Assembly: GCA_949282745.1 (NCBI GenBank)
Contig: CASDQM010000031.1
Coordinates: 1 to 64,000 of the forward strand
Source of the DNA: an uncultured Sutterella sp.
GTDB taxonomy: Bacteria > Pseudomonadota > Gammaproteobacteria > Burkholderiales > Burkholderiaceae_F
Direction: 5' to 3'
DNA length: 64,000 nucleotides
Every line of letters begins with the position of its first letter. The stretch's first letter is position 1. Below the pieces are notes generated by a model. The model searched no databases. It had not been told where the DNA came from and saw only the letters and a program-made list of their open reading frames with translations. Below are positions 42,119 through 51,457 of this stretch, one piece after another. The position numbers were made by a program, and so were the translations under genes.

Positions 42119-42191
42119 GTTTTTCTATCACTTTGTCTCCGAAAACGCTGTTTTTCTATCTTTCTATCAGTTTGGGTGATAGAAAAAACAG
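42119..42191. repeat. TTTCTATC repeats and an imperfect stem-loop
   Basis: TTTTCTATCA (42121), TTTTTCTATC (42151) and TTTCTATC (42161) are direct copies, and an inverted GATAGAAAA starts at 42178. CTGTTTTTCTATC (42148-42160) can pair with GATAGAAAAAACAG (42178-42191), with one bulge. The rest of the gap 41975-42402 shows no credible gene; a 164-residue frame on the minus strand is not protein-like. Confidence 0.5.
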
Positions 42192-42402
42192 AAAAGATGT
42201 GCTCGGCTCTCGGCGAGCCCGTAGCGCAGGATGTCGAGCTCAAGGCCGCAGTTGGGCGCATCCCCGGCGTGTTCTCCCGCGAACGTAAAGATTCGGCAAA
42301 GAGATGTGGATCGAATGCTTCGGTGTCCGGCCTTTTGTTTCCAAGGCCGCCCCGCGGCAACAATCGGATAAGACGAGATCTCTCTGAGTGGACGGACCTT
42401 TC

Positions 42403-42421
42403 TATAGTGAACGCATGTTCA
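42403..42421 (+). promoter_or_regulatory. -10 box plus TetR-like dyad of the intact copy
   Basis: TATAGT (42403-42408) directly abuts TGAACGCATGTTCA (42408-42421), 22 nt before ATG 42444. A bound repressor at the dyad would sit over the start site. Confidence 0.5.
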
Positions 42422-42443
42422 GTCAACCTTCAAAGGAACCGAC

Positions 42444-42923
42444 ATGATTGCACGCCGAACCGTCATTCTTTTCACCGCCGCTTCACTCGGACTTGCGGCT
42501 ACCGGCGCCAACGCTTCCGAAGATCTTCTCGGAGACATCCTGCGAGGCGTCGCCGACGCGTTCACCCGCGACTACATTCGTCATCACTACCGCGACGGCC
42601 ATTGGGACGGCCGCTATTGGTGGTACGATGGCCGCCGCTTTTCGGTGGTCGAATACCGCCGCTTTCTGATCGGCCGCGCGGGGCCCCGTCCGCCCGCTCC
42701 TCCGCGTCCGTTGCCGCCGCGTCCTCCCAAGCCGCACGGCCCCGGCTTCGGCCCGGGCCCAGGCGCCGGTCCGCACCCGGGTCCCGGTCGTCCGGGCTTC
42801 GGTCCCGGTCCGGGCGGCGGCCCGCGTCCCCCGCGTCCGGATCGCCCCGGTTTCGGGCCCGGCGGTCCGGGTCCGCACGGCGGTCCCCACGGAGGTCCGC
42901 AGGGCCGTCCGCCCCGGCATTGA
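42444..42923 (+). CDS. Small exported Pro/Gly-rich protein, function unknown (intact copy)
   Basis: A 159-residue secreted protein. Residues 1-25 are a signal peptide (MIARRTVILFTAASLGLAAT, cleaved after NA). A conserved core (about 26-75) includes EDLLGDILRGVADAFTRDY, then HWDGRYWWYDGRRFSVVEYR. The last about 85 residues are a Pro/Gly/Arg/His low-complexity tail. It may be a cell-wall or envelope-associated protein, or metal-binding through His; function is unknown. It is the intact partner of the amber-interrupted copy 535 nt upstream. AAAGGA precedes the ATG. Confidence 0.75.
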   Translation: MIARRTVILFTAASLGLAATGANASEDLLGDILRGVADAFTRDYIRHHYRDGHWDGRYWWYDGRRFSVVEYRRFLIGRAGPRPPAPPRPLPPRPPKPHGPGFGPGPGAGPHPGPGRPGFGPGPGGGPRPPRPDRPGFGPGGPGPHGGPHGGPQGRPPRH

Positions 42924-42940
42924 CCGCTGATGAGCGCGAG

Positions 42941-42975
42941 CCCCGTGCACGTCCTTCTCGACGGCGCGGGGTTTT
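42941..42975 (+). terminator. Rho-independent terminator of the exported protein gene
   Basis: CCCCGTGC (42941-42948) pairs with GCGCGGGG (42964-42971), followed by TTTT (42972-42975). Confidence 0.7.
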
Positions 42976-43092
42976 GCCATGGGGCGCACGCTTCGGCAGA
43001 GAGATATGCCCGCGGGACGCCGTCCTGTGCTACCTTGTTTTCTATCCTGTATTCATTCCGTCGTCCCGCACAAGGAGGTTTTGAGGTCGTCC

Positions 43093-44499
43093 ATGCTTGT
43101 CAAGGAAAGCCTGAAGCTGCACAGCGCCGAACAGCTCGAAATCAAGCAGGAAATCGAGATCGACCCGGAAGTCTCGAAGAGTCGCTACAGCGTCGAGAGC
43201 TACTTCTTCTTTCCTGCGGCGCTCTACATCAACAAGGAAACGTACAGCGAAGCGGACTTTCGTCGCCCGCTCAAGAGCTACGTGCGCCTGCGGCTGCCGC
43301 GTTTTCCGCTTTCCGACTTCATGGCGGAAGGGGAGGAATATCGTCGGCTGAAGGCTCTTCTCGCCGATCCCGAAAGTTCCGTCAGGCAACGTGAGGCGGC
43401 TCTGAAGCGCTACGCACTCCTGGTCAAAGGGGCCTTCAAGCGCCGCATCAAAAAGCTCCTCGAATCGGGTACCGAAGAGGAGGTGGCGGCGTTGGTCGAG
43501 GAACTGCGCCGCGTGATCGCGGCGAGCCGTCCGCTTCTCTTGTCGGCGGCCGATCCGCAGGAACCCGCGCTCGCCGTGACGGCCCGCGCCGCGGACGAAT
43601 ACCTCGCGACCATTCTCGAATATCACGGAAAGCGTCTTCTCACGCGCTTTGACGGCGGTCTCAAGGCCTTTCTCACCGAAAACGCGCTCTACCGCGAAAA
43701 GTTCTATCCGGAGAGCGCTTCGTGGCAGCGCCGTGAAGACGTGCTCTACCGCTGGCGGTCGCTCAAGAAGTTCATTTCGAGCCAGCTCTTTCTCACGGTG
43801 AAGATGCGCGAGGGCAATCCCTGGCTCTTGCAGTCGCTCTACGGCATCGCCGCCGCGGTCTCCATGGTCTTCGCGACGGTCGTGGCGTTTGTTTGGCAGG
43901 GAAAGTACGGGGCGCTCTCGTGGAATCTCTTTCTCGCGCTCGTCATCGCCTACATCTTCAAGGACCGGCTGAAGGACTGGATGCGAACGCGTCTGGCGAA
44001 GCTCTTTCGGCGCTGGCTTCCGTCGCGGCGCCAGCTCATCTACGCCAACGACGGCCGCAGAGTGGGCGTCTGCCGCGAGTCGTTCGACTTCGTGAAGCGC
44101 GCCGAGGTGCCGCCCGAAATTCTGGCGCTTCGCACGAAGGCCCACTACGTGCCCTTCGCGCAGGAGGAAACCGAGACGATCTTCCTCTACCGCAAGGACG
44201 TGGAGCTCCACAACGAGTGGATCCATTCCTACGAGAACCGCTCGTCGCTCTACGACATCACGCGCATCGGCGTGATGCCCTGGACGAGCCACATCGATCT
44301 GCAGTTCGAAGAATTGCCGTTCGTCGACGAAGACGACGAACGCGCGCACGGACCGGTCGCGAAGCTCTACCACGTCTATCTCGTGCGCAGAATCCGCGTG
44401 GAAAGTCCGAAGCACGAACGCTTTGAAGTGACGCGCCTCGTGCTTCGTCACAACGGCCTGGAGTGCCTCGAGCGCGTGTGCGCTTCGGCAAAGGTCTGA
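43093..44499 (+). CDS. Conserved-looking membrane protein with large soluble domains, function unknown
   Basis: A 468-residue protein. An N-terminal soluble region (about 1-235) is rich in charged residues, with FPAALYINKETYSE near residue 40. Two adjacent membrane helices follow (about 258-275 and 280-298), then a basic cytoplasmic patch and a C-terminal soluble domain (about 310-468) containing PPEILALRTKAHYVPFAQ and later LYRKDVELHNEWIHSYEN. I do not recognise a family. ATG 43093 has GAGGT at 43083-43087 as a site; a stronger AAGGAGG lies further upstream. It may belong to an uncharacterised family of the order. Confidence 0.6.
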   Translation: MLVKESLKLHSAEQLEIKQEIEIDPEVSKSRYSVESYFFFPAALYINKETYSEADFRRPLKSYVRLRLPRFPLSDFMAEGEEYRRLKALLADPESSVRQREAALKRYALLVKGAFKRRIKKLLESGTEEEVAALVEELRRVIAASRPLLLSAADPQEPALAVTARAADEYLATILEYHGKRLLTRFDGGLKAFLTENALYREKFYPESASWQRREDVLYRWRSLKKFISSQLFLTVKMREGNPWLLQSLYGIAAAVSMVFATVVAFVWQGKYGALSWNLFLALVIAYIFKDRLKDWMRTRLAKLFRRWLPSRRQLIYANDGRRVGVCRESFDFVKRAEVPPEILALRTKAHYVPFAQEETETIFLYRKDVELHNEWIHSYENRSSLYDITRIGVMPWTSHIDLQFEELPFVDEDDERAHGPVAKLYHVYLVRRIRVESPKHERFEVTRLVLRHNGLECLERVCASAKV

Positions 44500-44625
44500 T
44501 GTGAAGCGCGCGGCGAAAAAGAAGCGCCGCCCGAACTGTTCTTGGCGATAATGTTCGTTTGAACGGAGACGCATTCCTCGGTGCGCCTCTGAGACAGTGG
44601 ACGATTTCGGACAAAGGAGCAGAGT

Positions 44626-45096
44626 GTGGCCAAAGAGATCGAACGAAAGTTTTTGGTGATGGGAGACGCCTGGCGGGAACTTGCCGAGGGCGTCGCCTAC
44701 CGTCAGGGCTACCTCAACAGCCGGAAGGAGCGCACGGTCCGCATCCGCACGGTGGGTGAGAAGGCCTTTCTCACCGTGAAGGGCCCGACCAAGGGTGTGA
44801 CCCGTACGGAGTTCGAGTACGAGATTCCGTATGAGGATTGTCTTGCGATGCTCGAGGAACTCGCCGAAAAGCCGATCATCGAAAAGAAACGCTACCGCAT
44901 TCCCGCGGGACCCTACGTTTGGGAGGTCGACGAATTCTTCGGTGTCAACGAAGGTCTCATCCTCGCCGAAATCGAACTTCCCTCGGAAGACGCCGTTTTC
45001 GAGAAGCCCGACTGGATCGGCGAGGAGGTTTCGGGCGACGCCCGCTACTTCAATTCGAGCCTCGTTGCGAATCCGTATTCCGTTTGGAAGAAATAA
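44626..45096 (+). CDS. CYTH-domain phosphatase (class IV adenylate cyclase/triphosphatase fold)
   Basis: A 156-residue CYTH-domain protein. The hallmark EIERKFLV is at residues 4-11, and further charged strands of the triphosphate tunnel follow (TVRIRTVGEKAFLTVKG and later EKKRYRIPAG and ILAEIELP). Small stand-alone members usually hydrolyse inorganic tripolyphosphate or related triphosphates; adenylate cyclase activity is less common. The start is GTG 44626 with AAAGGAG at 44613-44619. Confidence 0.88.
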   Translation: MAKEIERKFLVMGDAWRELAEGVAYRQGYLNSRKERTVRIRTVGEKAFLTVKGPTKGVTRTEFEYEIPYEDCLAMLEELAEKPIIEKKRYRIPAGPYVWEVDEFFGVNEGLILAEIELPSEDAVFEKPDWIGEEVSGDARYFNSSLVANPYSVWKK

Positions 45097-45193
45097 GCAA
45101 AGGTTCGAAAGCCATCCGCACAAATCCCGGAGGACTTCTTTTCTTCATGCGGCGATACTCTCCTTATGCAAAATCCATAAAGGAGGGTTTCGT

Positions 45194-46723
45194 ATGAAGA
45201 TGCTCAAACACACAGTGGCCGCCATGGCGATTCTCACGCTCGCGGGCGGCGCATTGGCTGCGGACCGCATGCTGACGACCGACGTCGTCGTGGTGGGCGC
45301 CGGTTCGGGCGGCCTCACGGCGGGCGTCGCCGCGACGGATGCGGGCCTCAAGACGATCGTTCTTGAAAAGAACGCCGTCGTCGGTGGCGGCGGCAACTAC
45401 ATGGAAGGCACCTTCTTCGTGGGCTCCGCCCTGCAGAAGGCCGACAACATCGGCGTGACGCCGGAGCGCCAGTTCAAGCGCGTGATGGACTTCCATCACT
45501 GGCGCATCAACGCGAAGGCCCTCAACAGCTGGTTGAAGCAGACCGCGGGCGTCTACGACTGGCTCGCCGACCACGGCGTCCACTATGAAGCCGTGAAGAC
45601 CGCCTTCATCGACGGCAACCGCACTTGGCACATGTACAAGGGCGGCCACGGGACCGTTCTCGTGCAGGAATTTGCAAAGCGCATCAAGGATAAGGGCGGT
45701 GAGATCATGACGAGCACCCCCGCCACGGAACTCATCATTGAAGGGGGCGTGGTGAAGGGCGTGAAGGCGAAGGCCAAGAACGGCGACACGCTCACGATCC
45801 GCGCGGACTCGACCATCATCGCGACGGGCGGCTTCTCCGACAACAAGGAAATGGTCAAGAAGTACCTCCCGTACGCAGGCTATGAAAGCGCGGGTTCGCC
45901 CGGCCGCACCGGGGACGGCGTTCAGATGCTCGAGAGCGCCGGCGCGAAGCTCGTCAACATGAACGTCTGCATGCAGGCGGGCTTGTGGTTGAAGGGCGTC
46001 CCCACCGACCTGCAGTTCGGAAAGGACGGCGTCACGAAGGCCGAATACGTGCGGCTTCTCGCCGCGCTCTTCCAGCCTTACCTCAAGACCTCTTTGAAGG
46101 GCGACCGCGTCGCGGACGAAACGCTCCCGCTTGAATACATCTCGAACGCCTTCGAAGAAGTGGGCGGCGAAGGCTTCGCGGTCTTTGACGACAAGACCCG
46201 CGAAGAAATGATCAAGGATGGTCTCCCGCGCGGCTACTTCGGCATGGTCACGCCGGGGACGAAGTTCACGAACTTCGACGAACTCTTTGCCCGCGGCGTC
46301 AAGGACGGCTTCTGCTTCAAAGCCGACACGCTCGAAGAACTCGCGAAGCTCACCGGCATGGATCCGAAGCGCCTCACGGTCACGACGGAACGCATGAACG
46401 AACTCGTGAAGCTCGGCAAGGACGAAGACTTCTACAAGGACGCGCAGTGGCTCTGTGAAGTGAAGACCGGTCCCTTCTACGCGATCAAGGGAAGCTTGCG
46501 CACCTACGCTACGACGGGCGGCGCCGACGTGAACGAGCACTTCCAGGCTTTGGACAAGGACGGAAACGTTATCCCCGGCATCTACGCGATCGGTCAGGAC
46601 GCGGGCGGTCTATACTCCGACAGCTACGACATGCATATAGCCGAAGGGACGGCGAGCTCCTGGGCCATCTGCGGCGGCAAGATCGCTGTGGACCACATCG
46701 TCGCGAACCGCAAGGCGAAGTAA
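45194..46723 (+). CDS. Sec-exported FAD-dependent reductase, orphan subunit
   Basis: A 509-residue periplasmic flavoprotein of the fumarate-reductase-like superfamily. It has a Sec signal peptide (MKMLKHTVAAMAILTLAGG, cleavage after ALA), the FAD motif VVVGAGSGGLTAGVAATDAG, and a C-terminal flavin segment GIYAIGQDAGGLYSDSY. The catalytic-loop Arg appears retained (KGDRVADE), but the fumarate-reductase signatures HHTMGG and ANRLGG are not seen; TYATTGGADVNEHF lies in the first place. No cytochrome gene is adjacent, so the electron donor must be encoded elsewhere or be a shared cytochrome such as the one at 12.2 kb. AGGAGGG at 45181 is a strong site. It likely reduces some unsaturated acid, not fumarate. 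Confidence 0.82.
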   Translation: MKMLKHTVAAMAILTLAGGALAADRMLTTDVVVVGAGSGGLTAGVAATDAGLKTIVLEKNAVVGGGGNYMEGTFFVGSALQKADNIGVTPERQFKRVMDFHHWRINAKALNSWLKQTAGVYDWLADHGVHYEAVKTAFIDGNRTWHMYKGGHGTVLVQEFAKRIKDKGGEIMTSTPATELIIEGGVVKGVKAKAKNGDTLTIRADSTIIATGGFSDNKEMVKKYLPYAGYESAGSPGRTGDGVQMLESAGAKLVNMNVCMQAGLWLKGVPTDLQFGKDGVTKAEYVRLLAALFQPYLKTSLKGDRVADETLPLEYISNAFEEVGGEGFAVFDDKTREEMIKDGLPRGYFGMVTPGTKFTNFDELFARGVKDGFCFKADTLEELAKLTGMDPKRLTVTTERMNELVKLGKDEDFYKDAQWLCEVKTGPFYAIKGSLRTYATTGGADVNEHFQALDKDGNVIPGIYAIGQDAGGLYSDSYDMHIAEGTASSWAICGGKIAVDHIVANRKAK

Positions 46724-46765
46724 GCGTCCCGCGCTTGCGGACGCATCGTCCGCAAGTCTCGCCAA

Positions 46766-46806
46766 CGAAAAACGAGCCGTTCGCCTTCGGGCGGGCGGCT
46801 CGTTTT
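46766..46806. terminator. Bidirectional terminator between convergent genes
   Basis: AAACGAGCCG (46770-46779) pairs with CGGCTCGTTT (46796-46805), flanked by A and T runs on both sides. It serves the reductase gene on the plus strand and the MFS gene on the minus strand. Confidence 0.85.
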
Positions 46807-46830
46807 GACTCTCTCGGACGTCGTTTCGGA

Positions 46831-48021
46831 TCAGGCGGCTTCCTGCGCCGACTTTCGTCCCTTGGGTTCGGTGAGAAGGAAGGAACTCAAGGCGCAGAGT
46901 GCGCCGATCACGATCATCGCGACCATGACGCTCTCGATTCCGTAGGTGTCGGCGACGATCCCGAGAACCGGCGTGAAAATGCCGCCGAGGCTCGTCGAGA
47001 GCCCCATCGTGACGCCCGAGGCGAAACCCACGTTCTTGGCGAGGTAGGACTGCCCGAGCACGACGAAGGCGGCGTAGGTGCCGTTCAAGGTGAAGCTCAC
47101 GACGGCGAGAAGCGGAAAGACCCACCAGACGGAGGGCGCAAAGTAAATGAGCGCGAAGGCGGGCGCCATGAGAAGGTAGCCGAGCTTGCAGGCGCGAAGA
47201 AGGCCGAAGCGGTCGGTGAGCCACCCGCCCGCGAGCGTCATGAAGGCCCCGCAAAGCGAGAGGAAGGTAAGGAGCGTACTCGAGAAGGCTTCGCTGATCC
47301 CGAACTTGTGGATGCAAAAGAGCGGAATGAAGGAGAGGATGCTTGTCGCGGCGACGCTTCGGAAAAGAATGACGAGCGAAAGGCGCGCAAAGCCCGGCCA
47401 GTCGTTTTCGCCTTCCGTCTCGATGTGCGGGGCGTCCTTCGCGTTCGCGTGCTTCTTTACCGCAACCGAGGGCAGGCTCTTGAGCATCTTCGGAACGGCC
47501 CAGAGAAGGAGCGCGGCGGTGGCGACGCCCCAGACGGCAAAGAGCACCGTCCCTTCGGTCCCCCAGGCGGTCAAGGCCGCCGCGGCGACGAGCGGCCCGA
47601 TCCCGAAGCCGATGTTGCCGCCGACCGAGAAGATCCCCATGCCGGTGGCCTTGCGCTCGGACGTGCGGTTGACGAGCTGCGCCGCTACGGGGTGGAAGAT
47701 GGAACTGCCGAGTCCCATGATCGTGACGGCGAGGAAGATGAGCCAGTAGTTCGTAGCGAGGCCCGAGAGGCCGAGACCGATCCCGCTCGTGAGAATCCCG
47801 AGCGAGAGGAACCAGTTCTTCGTACTTTTGTCGGCCCAGAGTCCGAAGATCGGCTGCACGAAGGAGGAAAGGCACGACGAAGCGAACATGAGCCCCGCCA
47901 CTTCCGTGTAGGAAAGGCCGTTGTGCAGCACCAGGAAGGGCAGGACCGCGGGGAGGGCGCCCGGCGCAAGGTCCACGCTCAGGTGGCCGAGCGAGAGGAG
48001 ATAGACAAAGAACTTTTTCAT
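46831..48021 (-). CDS. MFS transporter, Fsr-like
   Basis: A 396-residue major facilitator with about 12 membrane segments. The N-terminal half has the family pattern SLGHLSVDLAPGALPAVLPF (as in fosmidomycin-resistance-type transporters), and the loop 2-3 FGLWADKSTK matches the MFS motif A region. I chose ATG 48021 with a GAGGA site; the longer frame to 48159 adds sequence unlike a transporter. Substrate is unknown; Fsr-type efflux is a guess from the N-terminus. Confidence 0.8.
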   Translation of the reverse strand: MKKFFVYLLSLGHLSVDLAPGALPAVLPFLVLHNGLSYTEVAGLMFASSCLSSFVQPIFGLWADKSTKNWFLSLGILTSGIGLGLSGLATNYWLIFLAVTIMGLGSSIFHPVAAQLVNRTSERKATGMGIFSVGGNIGFGIGPLVAAAALTAWGTEGTVLFAVWGVATAALLLWAVPKMLKSLPSVAVKKHANAKDAPHIETEGENDWPGFARLSLVILFRSVAATSILSFIPLFCIHKFGISEAFSSTLLTFLSLCGAFMTLAGGWLTDRFGLLRACKLGYLLMAPAFALIYFAPSVWWVFPLLAVVSFTLNGTYAAFVVLGQSYLAKNVGFASGVTMGLSTSLGGIFTPVLGIVADTYGIESVMVAMIVIGALCALSSFLLTEPKGRKSAQEAA

Positions 48022-48149
48022 GGCGTCCTCGAAGGAGAATCTGCCTAGAAGTCTAGCCGATCGGGGACTTCCCCTTCGAGTGCCGGCATCGGGTGAGACG
48101 ACATAGACGTCGTTCGATCGGCCGGCTTCAAGAGGCCGACAGAACCCCT

Positions 48150-48188
48150 GAAACGACAAACCCCCTGCGCTGCGGAGCTCAGGGGGTT
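48150..48188 (-). terminator. Rho-independent terminator of guaA
   Basis: AACCCCCTG (48159-48167) pairs with CAGGGGGTT (48180-48188), and the minus strand continues with TTTGTCGTTT. Confidence 0.8.
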
Positions 48189-48216
48189 CGAATCAGATCA
48201 GGAAGTGATCAACCGA

Positions 48217-49782
48217 TCATTCCCATTCGATCGTGGCGGGGGGCTTCCCGGAGACGTCGTAGACGACACGGTTGATGCCGCGCACTTCGTTGATGATGCG
48301 GTTCGACACCTTGCCGAGGAGGTCGTACGGGAGGTGGCTCCAGTGCGCCGTCATGAAGTCGGACGTTTCGACGGAGCGCAGGCTCACGACCCATTCGTAG
48401 GTGCGGCCGTCGCCCATGACGCCCACGGACTTCACCGGGAGGAAGACCACGAAGGCCTGGCTCACCTTGTCGTAGAGGCCGGCGTTGCGGAGTTCTTCGA
48501 TGAAGATCGCATCGGCTTCACGGAGAAGGTCGGCGTATTCACGCTTCACTTCGCCGAGGATGCGAACGCCGAGGCCCGGACCCGGGAAGGGATGACGGTA
48601 GACCATTTCGGCGGGAAGGCCGAGTTCGACGCCGAGTTCGCGGACTTCGTCCTTGAAGAGGTCGCGCAGCGGTTCGAGGAGCTTCAGGTGAAGCGTGTCG
48701 GGAAGGCCGCCCACGTTGTGGTGCGACTTGATGGTCTTGGCCTTCTTCGTCTTGGCGCCGGCGGATTCGATGACGTCCGGATAGATCGTACCCTGGGCGA
48801 GCCACTTGGCCTGCGTGAGCTTCGAGGCTTCTTCCTGGAAAATTTCCACGAATTCGCGGCCGATGATCTTGCGCTTCTGTTCGGGATCGGTGACGCCCGC
48901 GAGCGCGTTCATGAAGCGGTCCACGGCGTCGACGACGACGAGCTTGAGACCCATGTTCTTTTCGAAGGTTTCGCGGACCTGTTCGCGTTCGTTCTTGCGA
49001 AGGAGGCCGTTGTCGACGAAGACGCAGGTGAGTTGCTTGCCGATGGCGCGGTGGATGAGGGCCGCGGCGACCGAGCTGTCGACGCCGCCCGAGAGGCCGA
49101 GAATGACTTCTTCTTCGCCGACCTGGTCACGGATCTTGGCGATGGCTTCCGCGACGTAGTCGCCCATGATCCAGTCGGGCTGGCAGCCGCAGATGTCGAG
49201 GACGAAGCGCTCGAGCATGGCGCGGCCCTTGACGGTGTGGGTCACTTCGGGATGGAACTGCAGGGCGTAGAAGCCGCGCGATTCGTCGCACATCCCGGCG
49301 ATCGGGCACGACGGCGTCGAGCACATCACCTTGAAGCCCGGGGGAAGTTCCGTAACCTTGTCGCCGTGGCTCATCCAGACCTTGAGCATGCCGTGGCCGT
49401 CTTCGCTCTTGAAGTCTTCGATGCCTTCGAGAAGACGGGTGTGGTTGTGGGCGCGCACTTCGGCGTAGCCGAATTCGCGCTTGGCGCCCGACTCGACCTT
49501 GCCGCCGAGCTGCTGGGCCATCGTCTGCATGCCGTAACAGATGCCGAGGACGGGAACGCCCGCGGTGAAGACGGCTTCGCTCGCCTGGTCGTTCGACTCT
49601 TCATAGGCGCTCATGTGCGAACCCGAGAGGATGATGCCCTTCGGGTTGAACGAGCGGATGAAGTCGGCGGAGACGTCGTTGGGGTGAACTTCGCAGTAAA
49701 CGTGGGCTTCGCGCACGCGGCGGGCGATGAGCTGCGTCACCTGGCTGCCGAAGTCGAGAATGAGAATGCGGTCGTGAGACAT
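48217..49782 (-). CDS. guaA: GMP synthase (glutamine-hydrolysing)
   Basis: Converts XMP, ATP and glutamine to GMP. The 521-residue enzyme has an N-terminal class I amidotransferase domain (catalytic Cys82 in GICYGMQ, and QFHPEVTHT histidine/glutamate), the ATP pyrophosphatase P-loop [13 protein letters not shown] (about residue 228), and the C-terminal dimerisation domain ending PPATIEWE. The length is typical. ATG 49782 fits the family start [14 protein letters not shown]. It lies downstream of guaB but behind a strong terminator, so it is probably transcribed separately. Confidence 0.96.
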   Translation of the reverse strand: MSHDRILILDFGSQVTQLIARRVREAHVYCEVHPNDVSADFIRSFNPKGIILSGSHMSAYEESNDQASEAVFTAGVPVLGICYGMQTMAQQLGGKVESGAKREFGYAEVRAHNHTRLLEGIEDFKSEDGHGMLKVWMSHGDKVTELPPGFKVMCSTPSCPIAGMCDESRGFYALQFHPEVTHTVKGRAMLERFVLDICGCQPDWIMGDYVAEAIAKIRDQVGEEEVILGLSGGVDSSVAAALIHRAIGKQLTCVFVDNGLLRKNEREQVRETFEKNMGLKLVVVDAVDRFMNALAGVTDPEQKRKIIGREFVEIFQEEASKLTQAKWLAQGTIYPDVIESAGAKTKKAKTIKSHHNVGGLPDTLHLKLLEPLRDLFKDEVRELGVELGLPAEMVYRHPFPGPGLGVRILGEVKREYADLLREADAIFIEELRNAGLYDKVSQAFVVFLPVKSVGVMGDGRTYEWVVSLRSVETSDFMTAHWSHLPYDLLGKVSNRIINEVRGINRVVYDVSGKPPATIEWE

Positions 49783-49909
49783 GGATGCGTTGGACCTAAG
49801 AAGGGAAAAGAAAGATCGGTGGCCGAGCCGATCGTGCAACGTGAATCGGCCGAATTTGAGACAGGGGAGACTTTAGCAGAAACCGCGCGTCTCTAGGGGA
49901 TTCACGGGG

Positions 49910-49950
49910 GAGAAAAACAAGGCGGATCGGTCCCGAAGGACCGATCCGCC
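49910..49950 (-). terminator. Very strong Rho-independent terminator of guaB
   Basis: GGCGGATCGGTCC (49921-49933) and GGACCGATCCGCC (49938-49950) form a perfect 13-bp stem with a 4-nt loop, followed on the minus strand by TTGTTTTT. It separates guaB from guaA. Confidence 0.92.
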
Positions 49951-49990
49951 GAAAGAAAGCCGGCGATCCTCAGCGGATCGGCCCGTTCGA

Positions 49991-51457
49991 TCAGTGTTCC
50001 TGACGATAGTTCGGAGCTTCCTTCGTGATCTTCACGTCGTGGACGTGCGATTCACGCATGCCGGCCGCGGTGATTTCGACGAATTCGGCGCGGGTGCGCA
50101 TTTCGTCGATCGTGCGGCAGCCGCAGTAGCCCATGGAGCTGCGAAGACCGCCGAGCATCTGATAGATGATCGAGGAGACGGAGCCCTTGAAGGGGACCAT
50201 GCCTTCGATGCCTTCCGGAACGAGCTTGTCGAGGTTGCCCTGGTTGTTGTCCTGGAAGTAGCGGTCGGCCGAGCCCTTGCCCATGGCGCCGAGGCTGCCC
50301 ATGCCGCGGTAGGACTTGTAGGAGCGGCCCTGGTAGAGGATGACTTCGCCCGGGGCTTCTTCGGTGCCGGCGAACATGCCGCCCATCATGACGGCGTTGG
50401 CGCCCGCGGCGATGGCCTTGGCGATGTCGCCCGAGAAGCGGATGCCGCCGTCGGCGATCAGGGGAACGCCCGTGCCTTCGAGGGCCTTGGCGACGTTGGA
50501 GACGGCCGAGATCTGCGGAACGCCGACGCCTGCGACGATGCGGGTCGTACAAATCGAGCCCGGGCCGATGCCGACCTTGACGCCGTCGGCGCCGTGGTCA
50601 ACGAGGGCGAGAGCCGCGGCGGCGGTGGCGATGTTGCCGCCGATCACCTGGAGGTTGGGATAGTGTTCCTTGACCCACTTGACGCGGTTGAGAACGCCTT
50701 CGGAGTGACCGTGGGCGGTGTCGACCACGATGACGTCGACGCCGGCGTCGACGAGCTTTTCAATGCGTTCTTCGGTGCCGGCACCCACGCCGACGGCGGC
50801 GCCCACGAGGAGCTTGCCCTGGGCGTCCTTGGCGGCGAACGGGTGGTCGGTGGCCTTCGTGATGTCCTTCACCGTCATGAGGCCGGCGAGGTTGAAGTCG
50901 CCGTCGACGACGAGAACGCGTTCGAGGCGGTGCTGGTGCATGAGGGCCTTGGCTTCTTCGAGCGAGGCGCCTTCACGGACCGTGACGAGGCGTTCGCGCG
51001 GCGTCATGACTTCGCGAACGGGGATCGACATGCGGGTTTCGAAACGGAGGTCGCGGTTCGTGACCATGCCGAGGACCTTCTTGCCGTCGACGACGGGAAG
51101 GCCGGAAATGCGGTGTTCACGAGCGAGGCGGATCACGTCGCCCACGAGCATGTCGGGACCGATCGTGATCGGTTCGGCGACGACGCCCGCTTCATGGCGC
51201 TTCACCTTGGCGACTTCGGCGGCCTGGAGGTCGGCCGAGAGGTTCTTGTGGATGAAGCCGATGCCGCCTTCCTGCGCAAGCGCGATGGCGAGGTTCGCTT
51301 CCGTCACCGTGTCCATGGCGGCGGAAACCATCGGGATGTTGAGCGTGAGGCCACGGGAGATCTTCGTGGAGAGGACGGTGTCGCGCGGGAGGACGGTCGA
51401 GTGGGCGGGGACGAGCAGAACGTCGTCGAAGGTGAGGGCTTTCTGAAGAAGACGCAT
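49991..51457 (-). CDS. guaB: Inosine-5'-monophosphate dehydrogenase
   Basis: Oxidises IMP to XMP with NAD, the rate-limiting step of guanine nucleotide synthesis. The 488-residue enzyme has the tandem CBS domains (about residues 95-205) inside the (beta/alpha)8 barrel, the catalytic loop [13 protein letters not shown] (Cys near residue 305), the flap GMGSLGAM with the later YFQ segment, and an intact C-terminal barrel part (GYCGC near 440). ATG 51457 has an AGAGGT site; the upstream frame is not protein-like. Confidence 0.96.
   Translation of the reverse strand: MRLLQKALTFDDVLLVPAHSTVLPRDTVLSTKISRGLTLNIPMVSAAMDTVTEANLAIALAQEGGIGFIHKNLSADLQAAEVAKVKRHEAGVVAEPITIGPDMLVGDVIRLAREHRISGLPVVDGKKVLGMVTNRDLRFETRMSIPVREVMTPRERLVTVREGASLEEAKALMHQHRLERVLVVDGDFNLAGLMTVKDITKATDHPFAAKDAQGKLLVGAAVGVGAGTEERIEKLVDAGVDVIVVDTAHGHSEGVLNRVKWVKEHYPNLQVIGGNIATAAAALALVDHGADGVKVGIGPGSICTTRIVAGVGVPQISAVSNVAKALEGTGVPLIADGGIRFSGDIAKAIAAGANAVMMGGMFAGTEEAPGEVILYQGRSYKSYRGMGSLGAMGKGSADRYFQDNNQGNLDKLVPEGIEGMVPFKGSVSSIIYQMLGGLRSSMGYCGCRTIDEMRTRAEFVEITAAGMRESHVHDVKITKEAPNYRQEH

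Larger units (their letters stand above)
42285..42923 (+). repeat. Downstream copy of the tandem duplication (direct repeat 2)
   Basis: The second unit of the duplication described at 41305-41909, including the promoter region and the intact exported protein gene. The two units are diverged, mostly in the low-complexity tail, so the duplication is not recent. Confidence 0.65.

Noticed and set aside
41932..42426. Minus-strand ORF of 164 codons between the tandem paralogues
   Set aside because: No ribosome binding site, no domain, a composition rich in Arg/Ser/Thr, and it overlaps a terminator and repeat region.
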